The notes beneath the pieces were generated by a model, which worked only from the letters and a program-made list of their open reading frames with translations, was not told the DNA's origin and searched no databases. A stretch of 5,007 nt of DNA. Source: Paracoccaceae bacterium (lineage in GTDB: Bacteria > Pseudomonadota > Alphaproteobacteria > Rhodobacterales > Rhodobacteraceae). Shown here piece after piece: positions 1-5,007 of this stretch (positions are counted from its first letter, which is position 1; each line of letters opens with the position of its first letter). The stretch lies in contig SLQN01000159.1 in NCBI GenBank assembly GCA_007131465.1, positions 1 to 5,007 of the forward strand, written 5' to 3'. A program made the position numbers and the translations under genes.

Positions 1-147
1 CTCCTGAGCCTTGGTCTGATCGCCAGACGCAATCGCTTCCTCGACCTTGCGCAGGAATGTGCGGATGCGCGACCGGCGCGCCTTGTTGACTTCGGTGCGC
101 CGCTCAAGCTGGCGGGCGCGCTTCTTGGACTGGGGTGTATTTGCCAT
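1..147 (-). CDS. rpsT: 30S ribosomal protein S20, N-terminal part (cut by window edge)
   Basis: The minus strand encodes 49 residues from ATG at 147 to the left edge with no stop. They begin [17 protein letters not shown] and continue through a segment rich in Arg and Lys ([16 protein letters not shown]). This is the classic N-terminus of ribosomal protein S20, a small helical protein that binds 16S rRNA early in 30S assembly. The family is usually about 85-90 residues, so a little over half is present and the remainder lies outside the window. The gene is partial because of the edge, not broken. No good Shine-Dalgarno sequence precedes the ATG; the last 28 nt upstream contain only a weak GAAAG. 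The start is nevertheless secure because the conserved [10 protein letters not shown] begins exactly there. The gene lies 150 nt downstream of the enoyl-CoA hydratase stop on the same strand, enough room for its own promoter. In many alphaproteobacteria the next gene is dnaA, which cannot be checked here. Confidence 0.97.
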   Translation of the reverse strand, partial: MANTPQSKKRARQLERRTEVNKARRSRIRTFLRKVEEAIASGDQTKAQE

Positions 148-149
148 GA

Positions 150-169
150 TTCGTGTCGTCTTTCGTGTC
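150..169. repeat. Two direct copies of an 8-mer, 12-nt period, abutting rpsT start
   Basis: TTCGTGTC occurs at 150-157 and again at 162-169 on the plus strand, which reads GACACGAA twice in the rpsT mRNA sense. The copies lie within 25 nt of the rpsT start codon, where a ribosome-binding site would be expected but none is evident. It may be chance or a leader element; function unknown. Confidence 0.4.
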
Positions 170-201
170 CGGTTCAAAACTGTTTCGCAACGGACCCGAC
201 C

Positions 202-218
202 CTGGTCAGGCTGACCAG
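202..218. repeat. Perfect 8-bp inverted repeat with 1-nt centre upstream of rpsT
   Basis: The sequence is CTGGTCAG-G-CTGACCAG. Both arms match perfectly, and the symmetry ends at the flanking bases (C201 and T219). It lies 55-71 nt upstream of the rpsT ATG. A one-base centre is too tight for a full RNA hairpin, although a 6-bp stem with a 5-nt loop could form. There is no T run on either side, so it is not an intrinsic terminator. Near-perfect dyads of this size are typical of operators bound by dimeric regulators. The half-site TGGTC/GACCA recalls GntR/FadR-type sites, but the spacing (5 nt between the TGGTC and GACCA cores) does not match the FadR consensus, so no regulator is proposed. Confidence 0.6.
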
Positions 219-297
219 TTCGACTCATGCCTTAAGCGGGCCCACGCGCATGTGTCGCGGGCTATACGCCAGCACGGCCCAAAAGAAAAGGCCATTT

Positions 298-1074
298 CTA
301 GCGGTCGCGGAATTGCGGCTGGCGCTTTTCCAGGAAGGCAGACATGCCTTCCTTCTGGTCCTCGGAGTTGAACAGCATGTGAAACACCCGCCGCTCGAAC
401 AAGAGCCCCTCTCGCAGGGTCGTCTCGTAGCTGCGATTGACGCATTCCTTCACCACCTTGACGGTGATCTGCGATTTCTCGGCAATCTTGCCGGCGGCGG
501 CCATGGTTTCTTCCATCAGCTTCTTGACGGGCACGACACGGCTGACAAGGCCCGAGCGCTCGGCTTCCTCGGCATCCATGAACCGGCCTGTCAGATGCAT
601 GTCCATGGCCTTCGACTTGCCGACAAAGCGCGTCAGCCGCTGCGTGCCGCCAATGCCAGCGACCACGCCTAGGTTGATCTCGGGCTGGCCGAATTTGGCC
701 GTATCCGAGGCAATTATAAAGTCGCACATCATTGCCAGCTCGCACCCGCCGCCCAACGCGTAGCCGCTGACCGCCGCGATGATGGGCTTGCGCACGCGCA
801 GCAGGGCCTCGGTTTCGGGGGTGAAGAAATCGGCCTGGAACATGTCCACGAAGCCTTTTTCCGACATCTCCTTGATGTCTGCGCCCGCAGCAAAAGCCTT
901 GTCCGACCCGGTGATGACAATGCAACGCACCTTGTCATTGTGATCCGCTGCGGTCAGCGCCTCGGCCAGTTCGCCCAGCATCGTGCTGTTGAGCGCGTTC
1001 AGCGCGTCTGGCCGGTTCAGGCGGATCAGTGCGACATGATTGTCAATCTCGACGATCAGCGTTTCGTAGGCCAT
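298..1074 (-). CDS. Enoyl-CoA hydratase (crotonase family)
   Basis: The product is 258 residues, the usual size for a single-domain enoyl-CoA hydratase, which adds water to trans-2-enoyl-CoA to give 3-hydroxyacyl-CoA in cytoplasmic fatty-acid or related acyl-CoA degradation. The crotonase signatures are intact. [10 protein letters not shown] (61-70) and GGGCE (108-112) supply the oxyanion hole (A65 and G109 by analogy with rat mitochondrial hydratase). The two catalytic glutamates are E112 in [11 protein letters not shown] and E132 in FGQPEINLG, followed by GIGGTQRL. Both glutamates argue for a true hydratase rather than an isomerase or dehydrogenase relative, but the substrate chain length cannot be read from sequence. 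The start is ATG at 1074 because [10 protein letters not shown] is the family-typical N-terminus and a modest AGGG lies 10 nt upstream. A longer frame from TTG at 1137 adds 21 unconserved residues. mutM ends 64 nt upstream on the same strand, so co-transcription is possible. Symbols vary for this family (ech, echA, fadB1), so none is assigned. Confidence 0.96.
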   Translation of the reverse strand: MAYETLIVEIDNHVALIRLNRPDALNALNSTMLGELAEALTAADHNDKVRCIVITGSDKAFAAGADIKEMSEKGFVDMFQADFFTPETEALLRVRKPIIAAVSGYALGGGCELAMMCDFIIASDTAKFGQPEINLGVVAGIGGTQRLTRFVGKSKAMDMHLTGRFMDAEEAERSGLVSRVVPVKKLMEETMAAAGKIAEKSQITVKVVKECVNRSYETTLREGLLFERRVFHMLFNSEDQKEGMSAFLEKRQPQFRDR

Positions 1075-1138
1075 GTAAGGGGAACCCTGTTTGGTGGTAT
1101 AAGCCTCTTGGCATATCAGCTTGGCGAGTGGGTTCAAG
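1075..1138 (-). promoter_or_regulatory. Short mutM-hydratase intergenic gap, possible weak promoter
   Basis: This 64-nt gap lies between the mutM stop and the hydratase ATG. On the minus strand it holds a TTGAAC (-35-like, near 1132-1137) and, 16 nt further, TATGCC (a weak -10). A TTATAC hexamer lies closer to the gene but lacks a good -35. A weak ribosome-binding AGGG sits at 1085-1088. No terminator is visible after mutM. Either read-through from mutM or a weak independent promoter is possible. Confidence 0.25.
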
Positions 1139-2002
1139 TCATCTCTGGCACGACGGGCAGTAGAAGCTGGACCGCCCGGATTGCACGATCCGGCGCACAG
1201 TGTCCGCGCATCCCGGCGTCACGCAAGGGCCCCCAGCACGCCCATAGACGCGAAACGAATGCTGGAAATAGCCAAGCTCGCCATTGGCTTGACGGTAATC
1301 GCGCAGGGATGATCCCCCGGCCTCGATCGCGGCGCGCAGGGTGTCGCGGATGGCGTCGGTCAGCGCCTCGATCCGGGCGCGCCCGATGCGGCCCGACGCC
1401 CGCGCCGGATGGATACCGGCCCGAAACAGCGCCTCGCAGACATAGATATTGCCCAGGCCCGCGACGATTCGCTGATCCAGCAGCGCGGCTTTGACCGGGG
1501 TTGTGCGCCCGTGCAGGCGCGCCGCCAGATAGCCCGCGTGAAAATCATTGCCCAGCGGTTCGGGGCCGATCCCGGCCAGCAGCCTGTGACCCTCCAGCGC
1601 ATCCGTCGCACACAGGTCCATCGCCCCGAAGCGACGCGGATCGTTGAAGGTGATCCGCGCGCCACCCTCCATGTGCAGCACGACATGGTCATGTTTCTCG
1701 GCCGCCGGATGGTCGAAATGGAACTGTCCCGGCACATGCACAGCCGCCAGTCCGGAAATCACCATGCGGCCGGACATGCCCAGATGGATGATCAGGCTGT
1801 CGCCCCTGTCCAGATCGGCCAGCAGATATTTCGACCGCCGCCGCAACTGCATCACCCGCGCGCCCGTGAGTCGCGCGCCCATATCCGGCGGAAAGGGCCA
1901 GCGCAGGTCGGGGCGGCGAATCTCCGCGCGGGTAATGCGCAGGCCCTCCATCGCGGGAACCAGCCCGCAGCGCACAGTCTCGACTTCGGGCAACTCTGGC
2001 AT
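1139..2002 (-). CDS. mutM: Formamidopyrimidine-DNA glycosylase / AP lyase (Fpg)
   Basis: The 287-residue product is close to the family's usual length of about 270-285. It excises 8-oxoguanine and ring-opened purines from DNA and nicks the abasic site (base excision repair). The catalytic N-terminus [10 protein letters not shown] is exact: P2 is the Schiff-base nucleophile once Met is removed, and E3 assists. K58 in RRRSKYLL is the conserved lysine. HLGMSGR (73-79) and DPRRFG (121-126) supply the residues that fill the gap left by the flipped base. The helix-two-turn-helix region includes K171 and [17 protein letters not shown] (183-199). The C-terminal zinc finger is C260-X4-C265-X16-C282-X2-C285, with the conserved arginine at R277. 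No key residue is missing. The ATG at 2002 is fixed by P2/E3 and by a GGAGG four nt upstream (2007-2011). A longer TTG frame from 2065 would run back through the promoter and bury the catalytic proline. mutM is divergent from ubiE across 120 nt. Confidence 0.99.
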   Translation of the reverse strand: MPELPEVETVRCGLVPAMEGLRITRAEIRRPDLRWPFPPDMGARLTGARVMQLRRRSKYLLADLDRGDSLIIHLGMSGRMVISGLAAVHVPGQFHFDHPAAEKHDHVVLHMEGGARITFNDPRRFGAMDLCATDALEGHRLLAGIGPEPLGNDFHAGYLAARLHGRTTPVKAALLDQRIVAGLGNIYVCEALFRAGIHPARASGRIGRARIEALTDAIRDTLRAAIEAGGSSLRDYRQANGELGYFQHSFRVYGRAGGPCVTPGCADTVRRIVQSGRSSFYCPSCQR

Positions 2003-2006
2003 GTGG

Positions 2007-2011
2007 CCTCC
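2007..2011 (-). promoter_or_regulatory. Shine-Dalgarno of mutM
   Basis: GGAGG on the minus strand ends 4 nt before the ATG at 2002. It is the strongest ribosome-binding site in the window. Together with the catalytic MPELPE N-terminus it settles the mutM start against the upstream TTG frame. Confidence 0.8.
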
Positions 2012-2046
2012 GGGCGGATGGCAAGGGTTTGCGGCAAAGGGGTCGC

Positions 2047-2075
2047 ATTGTATCACCCCCGACAAACCCTATAAG
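2047..2075 (-). promoter_or_regulatory. Candidate mutM promoter (overlaps the ubiE promoter)
   Basis: On the minus strand, TACAAT (plus coordinates 2047-2052, 5 of 6 matches to TATAAT) lies 17 nt after CTTATA (2070-2075, a poor -35 with 3 of 6 matches). The predicted start near 2040 would give a leader of about 40 nt. The same DNA read on the plus strand is the ubiE promoter candidate. It was recognised by eye only. Confidence 0.5.
2048..2075 (+). promoter_or_regulatory. Candidate ubiE-ubiB promoter
   Basis: TTGTAT (2048-2053) and TATAAG (2070-2075, 5 of 6 matches to TATAAT) are separated by 16 nt. This would start transcription at about 2081-2083 and give a leader of roughly 40 nt before the ubiE ATG at 2123. 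The placement also argues against translation from the GTG at 2078, which would fall at or before the mRNA 5' end. Confidence 0.55.
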
Positions 2076-2108
2076 GAGTGGGGAAGCACCACGGCAAGTG
2101 CGGCAGAT

Positions 2109-2112
2109 GGAG
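2109..2112 (+). promoter_or_regulatory. Shine-Dalgarno of ubiE
   Basis: GGAG lies 10 nt before the ATG at 2123, with a second purine patch AGGG at 2116-2119 only 3 nt away. It supports the ATG at 2123 over the longer GTG frame from 2078. Confidence 0.5.
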
Positions 2113-2122
2113 TGCAGGGCAG

Positions 2123-2875
2123 ATGGCGGATCAGGACAAGACAACCCATTTCGGGTTTCAGACTGTCGAGGAGGACCAGAAAGCCGGGCTTGTGCAGGGC
2201 GTGTTCACGCGGGTCGCTTCCCGATATGATATCATGAATGACCTGATGTCGATGGGGATTCATCGCCTGTGGAAAGACGCGATGATGGACTGGCTGGCCC
2301 CCCGCGCCCCCCAGCGCCTGCTGGATGTGGCGGGCGGCACGGGCGACATTGCCTTCCGGTTTCTGGCCCGCGCAGGGGCAGGCGCGCGCGCCACCGTGCT
2401 GGACCTGACCGAATCGATGCTGGCCGAGGGGCAGAAACGCGCCGAGGCCGAGAACATGGCCCATGCGCTGGACTGGACCCAGGGCGATGCAATGGCGCTG
2501 CCTTTTGCGGATAACAGCTTTGATGTCTATACGATCAGCTTCGGCATCCGCAATGTGACACGGATCGAGGATGCGTTGTCCGAGGCATTCCGCGTGCTGC
2601 GTCCGGGCGGGCGGCTGATGGTGCTGGAATTCAGCCAGATCCCGAATGACATGCTGCAAAAGGCCTATGACCTCTATTCCTTCAACGTGATCCCGGTGAT
2701 GGGGCAGGTGGTGGCGCAGGATCGCGACAGCTACCAGTATCTGGTCGAATCGATTCGCCGTTTCCCCGATCAGGACCGGTTTGCCGCGATGATCACGGCG
2801 GCGGGGTTCGGACAGGTGAAATACCGCAACCTCTCAATGGGGATTGCGGCGCTGCATTCCGGCTGGAAACTCTGA
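2123..2875 (+). CDS. ubiE: Ubiquinone biosynthesis C-methyltransferase UbiE
   Basis: The product is 250 residues, essentially the same length as E. coli UbiE (251). It is a class I SAM-dependent methyltransferase that C-methylates the benzoquinol ring in ubiquinone synthesis (and the demethylmenaquinol ring where menaquinone is made). The UbiE family signature [17 protein letters not shown] spans residues 35-51. The SAM-binding motif I is [10 protein letters not shown] (66-75), followed by an acidic residue at the end of the next strand (VLDLTESML, 92-100). GDAMALPF is at 121-128, and the second signature [15 protein letters not shown] is at 157-171. The start is ATG at 2123, because [15 protein letters not shown] is family-like and a GGAG precedes it. 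The GTG at 2078 adds 15 unconserved residues and lies at the predicted transcription start. The stop is followed after 3 nt by ubiB, implying one mRNA. As ubiquinone is the main quinone of aerobic alphaproteobacteria, a role in ubiquinone synthesis is inferred. Confidence 0.98.
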   Translation: MADQDKTTHFGFQTVEEDQKAGLVQGVFTRVASRYDIMNDLMSMGIHRLWKDAMMDWLAPRAPQRLLDVAGGTGDIAFRFLARAGAGARATVLDLTESMLAEGQKRAEAENMAHALDWTQGDAMALPFADNSFDVYTISFGIRNVTRIEDALSEAFRVLRPGGRLMVLEFSQIPNDMLQKAYDLYSFNVIPVMGQVVAQDRDSYQYLVESIRRFPDQDRFAAMITAAGFGQVKYRNLSMGIAALHSGWKL

Positions 2876-2878
2876 ACG

Positions 2879-4408
2879 ATGCGTGGACCCTTCAATCTCT
2901 GGCGGCTGATCCGCACCGGCGCCACGTTCGAGCGCACGGGCGCAATGGACGTGGTGCTGGAAAAGATGATGGTCCCGCCGCGCCTGCGCTTCGTCGCGCG
3001 GGTGCTGGGCTGGCCGTTCAAGCCGCTGGGGCTGAAGGGTGACCCCGCGCTGCCGCCCCTCACCCGCGCCCTGACGGCCCTGGGTCCGGCCTATATCAAA
3101 TTCGGCCAGACCCTTGCCACCCGCCCCGATGTGGTCGGGCAGGAACTGGCCGACCAGTTGCGCTATTTGCAGGACAGGCTGCCCCCGTTTCCGCGCGACA
3201 CCGCGATGGCCGTCATCGCGCAGGAACTGGAACGCCCAGTGTCCGAGGTGTTTTCCGAGGTCTCCGAACCCGTGGCTGCGGCTTCGATCGCGCAGGTGCA
3301 TGCGGCCATTCGCGCCGATACGGGGGCGAAAGTGGCCGTCAAGGTGCTGCGCCCGGATGTGGAACGCGCGTTTCAGACGGATATAGATGCGTTCTATTTC
3401 GCTGCTGGCGTGATCGAGTTCCTGCTGCCCCAGACGCGCCGCCTGCGCCCGCTTGATGTGATCACGCATTTTGAAAGCGTGGTCGAGGGCGAGCTTGACC
3501 TGCGACTGGAATCCGCTTCTGCCGCCGAATTTGCGGCCAACACCGAAAGCGATGCGGGCTTCAGCGTCCCCAGTCCGGTCTGGGCACTGTCCTCGCGCAG
3601 GGTCATGACGCTGGATTGGGCCGAAGGCGTGCCAATGGGCGACAATGCGGCGCTCGATGCGCTTGGGATCGATCGCAATGAACTGGGCGTGCGGGTGCTG
3701 ACCCTGTTCCTGCGCCACGCGCTGCGCGACGGGTTCTTTCACGGCGACATGCACCAGGGTAACCTGAAGGTGACCACCACGGGCGAGATCATCGCGCTGG
3801 ATTTCGGGATCATGGGGCGCATCGACAGTTTCCCCCGCCGCGCCTATGCCGAAATCCTGTTCGGGTTCATCCGCAAGGATTACCGCCGCGTGGCCGAAGT
3901 GCATTTCGAGGCGGGCTACGTGCCCCCCGACCGCGATATGGACGAATTCGCCCGCGCGCTGCGTTCCGTGGGCGAGCCGATCTTTGGCATGGATGCGCGC
4001 CATATCTCGATGGCGCGGCTGCTGGCCTATCTGTTCGAGGTGACGGAACGCTTCGGCATGGAAACCCGGACCGAACTGATCCTGCTGCAGCGCACCATGG
4101 TCGTGGTCGAGGGGGTGGCGCGGTCGCTCAACCCTGATATCAACATGTGGCATGTTGCCCGCCCTGTGGTCGAGGAATACATCCGCGAGAGCATAGGCCC
4201 GCAAGCGCTGGCCCGCGATCTTGCGCAGACGGCGCGCATTCTGGTGCGGTTTGGTCCACATCTGCCCCGGATGGCAGAGGAAGCCTTGATTGCCCGCGCG
4301 CAACGGTCCGATTCCGCACCTTCTACGCGCAGTATCGGGCCGGTCACTTCGGCGCTGGTAGGGGCAGTTCTGGTCGCGCTGGGGGTTGCGCTGGGCAGTA
4401 TCCTGTAG
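2879..4408 (+). CDS. ubiB: Ubiquinone biosynthesis protein UbiB (atypical kinase/ATPase, ABC1/ADCK family)
   Basis: The 509-residue product has the UbiB protein-kinase-like fold needed for ubiquinone biosynthesis; its ATPase activity is thought to help extract or move hydrophobic precursors at the inner membrane. The family-specific KxGQ motif is K74-F-G-Q77 (in YIKFGQTLATRPD). The alanine-rich loop that replaces the usual glycine-rich loop is AAASIAQVH (133-141). The nucleotide-binding lysine is K155 in VAVKVLRP. The catalytic loop is HGDMHQGN (288-295), and the metal-binding DFG is 308-310 in ALDFGIMGRI. A single C-terminal hydrophobic segment (about 487-509) fits a membrane anchor, as in the family. 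HGD carries Gly where many homologues have Ala (HAD); the Asp and Asn are retained, so no loss of activity is implied. The ATG at 2879 comes 3 nt after the ubiE stop without a clear ribosome-binding site, suggesting translational coupling. It ends 3 nt from the convergent thiN stop, with no visible terminator. Confidence 0.97.
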   Translation: MRGPFNLWRLIRTGATFERTGAMDVVLEKMMVPPRLRFVARVLGWPFKPLGLKGDPALPPLTRALTALGPAYIKFGQTLATRPDVVGQELADQLRYLQDRLPPFPRDTAMAVIAQELERPVSEVFSEVSEPVAAASIAQVHAAIRADTGAKVAVKVLRPDVERAFQTDIDAFYFAAGVIEFLLPQTRRLRPLDVITHFESVVEGELDLRLESASAAEFAANTESDAGFSVPSPVWALSSRRVMTLDWAEGVPMGDNAALDALGIDRNELGVRVLTLFLRHALRDGFFHGDMHQGNLKVTTTGEIIALDFGIMGRIDSFPRRAYAEILFGFIRKDYRRVAEVHFEAGYVPPDRDMDEFARALRSVGEPIFGMDARHISMARLLAYLFEVTERFGMETRTELILLQRTMVVVEGVARSLNPDINMWHVARPVVEEYIRESIGPQALARDLAQTARILVRFGPHLPRMAEEALIARAQRSDSAPSTRSIGPVTSALVGAVLVALGVALGSIL

Positions 4409-4411
4409 CCG

Positions 4412-5007
4412 TCAGCGCCAGTCTTCAGCCGCCAGCAATGCCTGCAACGCCATGTGCAGGCGCGTGCGTTCCAGCATGACCAGCATCGCGGCGCGATCAC
4501 ATTCCAGCGTGACTTGCGTGGCATCGGCGCGGTTTGACGTCCCGACCAGCGCCTCGGGGGTAAAGCGGATGCCATCGATTGGCCAATGCAGCCCCAGTGA
4601 CCGCCCGGTCACGGGCCCCATCGGAAACAGCGACACGCGCTCGCCGATTGCAAGGCGCAGTTGCAGGCGCGGCGGGGCCAGAAAGGCGATATCCGCTGCC
4701 GCGATCATCATGATGCGCGCGCGCCCGTGGCGCGTTATCGCCGTCATTGCGGCGAGGGTATGATCCAGCCGCGCCCCGTCAAAGCCCAGCGCGAGGACGA
4801 ACGGTGCCACAATCCGCGCAAGGCACTTGTCCAGATCGGTGCTGTGCTGTTCGGGCACATGGATGACACGGTCCCCCAATTCCGTGCGCAAGGCGGGGTC
4901 AAGGGAATCCAGATCTCCGATCACCTGTTCGGGACGGTGCCCCAGCGCCATGGTTTGATTCGCCCCGCCATCAGCGGCAACAAGGCGCGGGGCTATGGCA
5001 AGGGCCA
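4412..5007 (-). CDS. thiN: Thiamine diphosphokinase (5' end cut by window edge)
   Basis: The minus strand reads 197 residues plus two bases of a further codon, from the right edge to TGA at 4414-4412. The enzyme transfers pyrophosphate from ATP to thiamine, giving the cofactor thiamine diphosphate in the cytoplasm. Conserved motifs in order are AADGGAN (about 12 residues from the edge), VIGDLDSL, EQHSTDLDKCL (the TD..K motif) and GFDGARLDHTLAAM in the catalytic domain. The C-terminal thiamine-binding beta domain follows, with GERVSLFPMG, GLHWPIDG and GTSNRA. The first in-frame ATG within the window (4951) is internal: AADGGAN is read upstream of it, so the true start lies beyond 5007 and perhaps 25-30 residues are missing. 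The total would then fit the family's usual 210-230 residues. The gene converges on ubiB. Many alphaproteobacterial enzymes of this type are named simply thiamine diphosphokinase; thiN is the usual symbol. No riboswitch is visible because the 5' end is absent. Confidence 0.93.
   Translation of the reverse strand, partial: ALAIAPRLVAADGGANQTMALGHRPEQVIGDLDSLDPALRTELGDRVIHVPEQHSTDLDKCLARIVAPFVLALGFDGARLDHTLAAMTAITRHGRARIMMIAAADIAFLAPPRLQLRLAIGERVSLFPMGPVTGRSLGLHWPIDGIRFTPEALVGTSNRADATQVTLECDRAAMLVMLERTRLHMALQALLAAEDWR

Larger units (their letters stand above)
148..297 (-). promoter_or_regulatory. Intergenic leader/promoter region of rpsT
   Basis: This is the 150-nt gap between the hydratase stop and the rpsT start. 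It contains a perfect inverted repeat at 202-218 and two direct copies of an 8-mer at 150-157 and 162-169, listed separately. No convincing sigma-70 promoter is visible. The best minus-strand -10-like hexamer is TATAGC near 260-265, with only a poor T-rich -35 match upstream. If it were used, the rpsT mRNA would carry a leader of over 100 nt containing both repeats. No terminator (stem plus T run) is seen for the hydratase gene, only GGCC/GGCC flanking an A/T-rich stretch at about 277-294. Read-through from the hydratase into rpsT is therefore possible. The regulatory role is inferred from position. Confidence 0.45.

Noticed and set aside
148..226. Two GANTC sites (148-152 and 222-226) near the rpsT start, considered as CcrM-type methylation control
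   Set aside because: About a dozen GANTC sites are scattered through the window, mostly inside genes, so two here are not exceptional.
206..925. A 239-codon minus-strand frame overlapping the hydratase gene
   Set aside because: It is in another frame of the same strand as a complete crotonase-family gene. Its composition is Arg/Gly/His-rich with no motif, and it runs past the hydratase stop into the gap.
1075..1137. N-terminal extension of the hydratase from TTG at 1137
   Set aside because: The extra 21 residues are not family-like, and length and conservation fit the ATG at 1074, which has a modest ribosome-binding site.
2003..2065. N-terminal extension of mutM from TTG at 2065
   Set aside because: Fpg requires proline at position 2 as the nucleophile, so translation must start at the ATG at 2002. 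The extension also crosses the predicted promoter.
1409..2074. A 221-codon plus-strand frame opposite mutM
   Set aside because: It is a shadow of a gene whose catalytic residues and zinc finger are all intact. It has low-complexity, His/Arg/Gln-rich composition and no known domain.
2226..2235. Palindrome ATGATATCAT within ubiE
   Set aside because: It encodes part of the conserved YDIMND signature, so protein sequence explains it.
2834..4303. A 489-codon open frame on the minus strand opposite almost all of ubiB
   Set aside because: ubiB on the other strand has every family motif. The antisense product is rich in His, Arg, Gln and Gly, has no recognisable domain, and follows from GC-biased third positions that suppress stops in the complementary frame. 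It has no credible start signal.
4440..4461. Hairpin-like inverted repeat (CCTGCA/TGCAGG, loop 8) just past the ubiB stop, considered as a ubiB terminator
   Set aside because: The stem is only 6-7 bp, has no following T run, and lies inside the thiN coding sequence. It is more likely a chance of codon content.
1..5007. A search for mobile elements, CRISPR arrays, tRNA/rRNA genes, toxin-antitoxin or defence genes
   Set aside because: All sequence is taken up by six recognisable housekeeping genes with short gaps. No terminal repeats, regularly spaced repeats, cloverleaf-like segments or foreign-looking base composition were seen.

Overview
The window looks like ordinary core chromosome from a GC-rich alphaproteobacterium, most likely of the Rhodobacteraceae/Rhodobacterales. 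This assignment rests on gene content and order (mutM divergent from ubiE-ubiB, then an enoyl-CoA hydratase gene and rpsT), on protein sequences such as the S20 N-terminus [17 protein letters not shown], and on the strong G/C bias at third codon positions. It is inference from remembered family patterns, not from a database search.

Layout. Reading leftward from about 2000, three genes lie on the minus strand: mutM (1139-2002, formamidopyrimidine-DNA glycosylase), an enoyl-CoA hydratase (298-1074), and rpsT (147 down to the left edge, ribosomal protein S20, with its C-terminal half outside the window). To the right of mutM, on the plus strand, are ubiE (2123-2875) and ubiB (2879-4408), only 3 nt apart and evidently co-transcribed. 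A thiamine diphosphokinase gene (thiN) then enters from the right edge on the minus strand and ends at 4412. It converges on ubiB, with 3 nt between the two stop codons. Every base is coding except 148-297, 1075-1138, 2003-2122, 2876-2878 and 4409-4411, so no gap exceeds 150 nt.

How the genes work together. ubiE and ubiB act in the same pathway: UbiE is the C-methyltransferase of ubiquinone synthesis, and UbiB is the membrane-anchored atypical kinase/ATPase needed for ubiquinone biosynthesis or trafficking. mutM removes oxidised guanine, the hydratase acts in beta-oxidation-type acyl-CoA metabolism, rpsT is part of the 30S ribosome, and thiN makes thiamine diphosphate. Apart from ubiE-ubiB these are housekeeping neighbours with no obvious shared pathway. 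In many alphaproteobacteria rpsT lies just before dnaA, so the left edge may approach the dnaA locus, but this cannot be seen here.

Several starts need correcting relative to the longest open frames. The longest frames for the hydratase and mutM begin at TTG, and that for ubiE at GTG, and all three add unconserved residues. thiN has no start in the window, because its conserved AADGGAN motif is read upstream of the first in-frame ATG.

No mobile element, CRISPR array, RNA gene, toxin-antitoxin, defence system or other undescribed system was found. The most interesting signals are non-coding: a pair of candidate divergent promoters that overlap almost completely between mutM and ubiE, and a perfect 8-bp inverted repeat upstream of rpsT.
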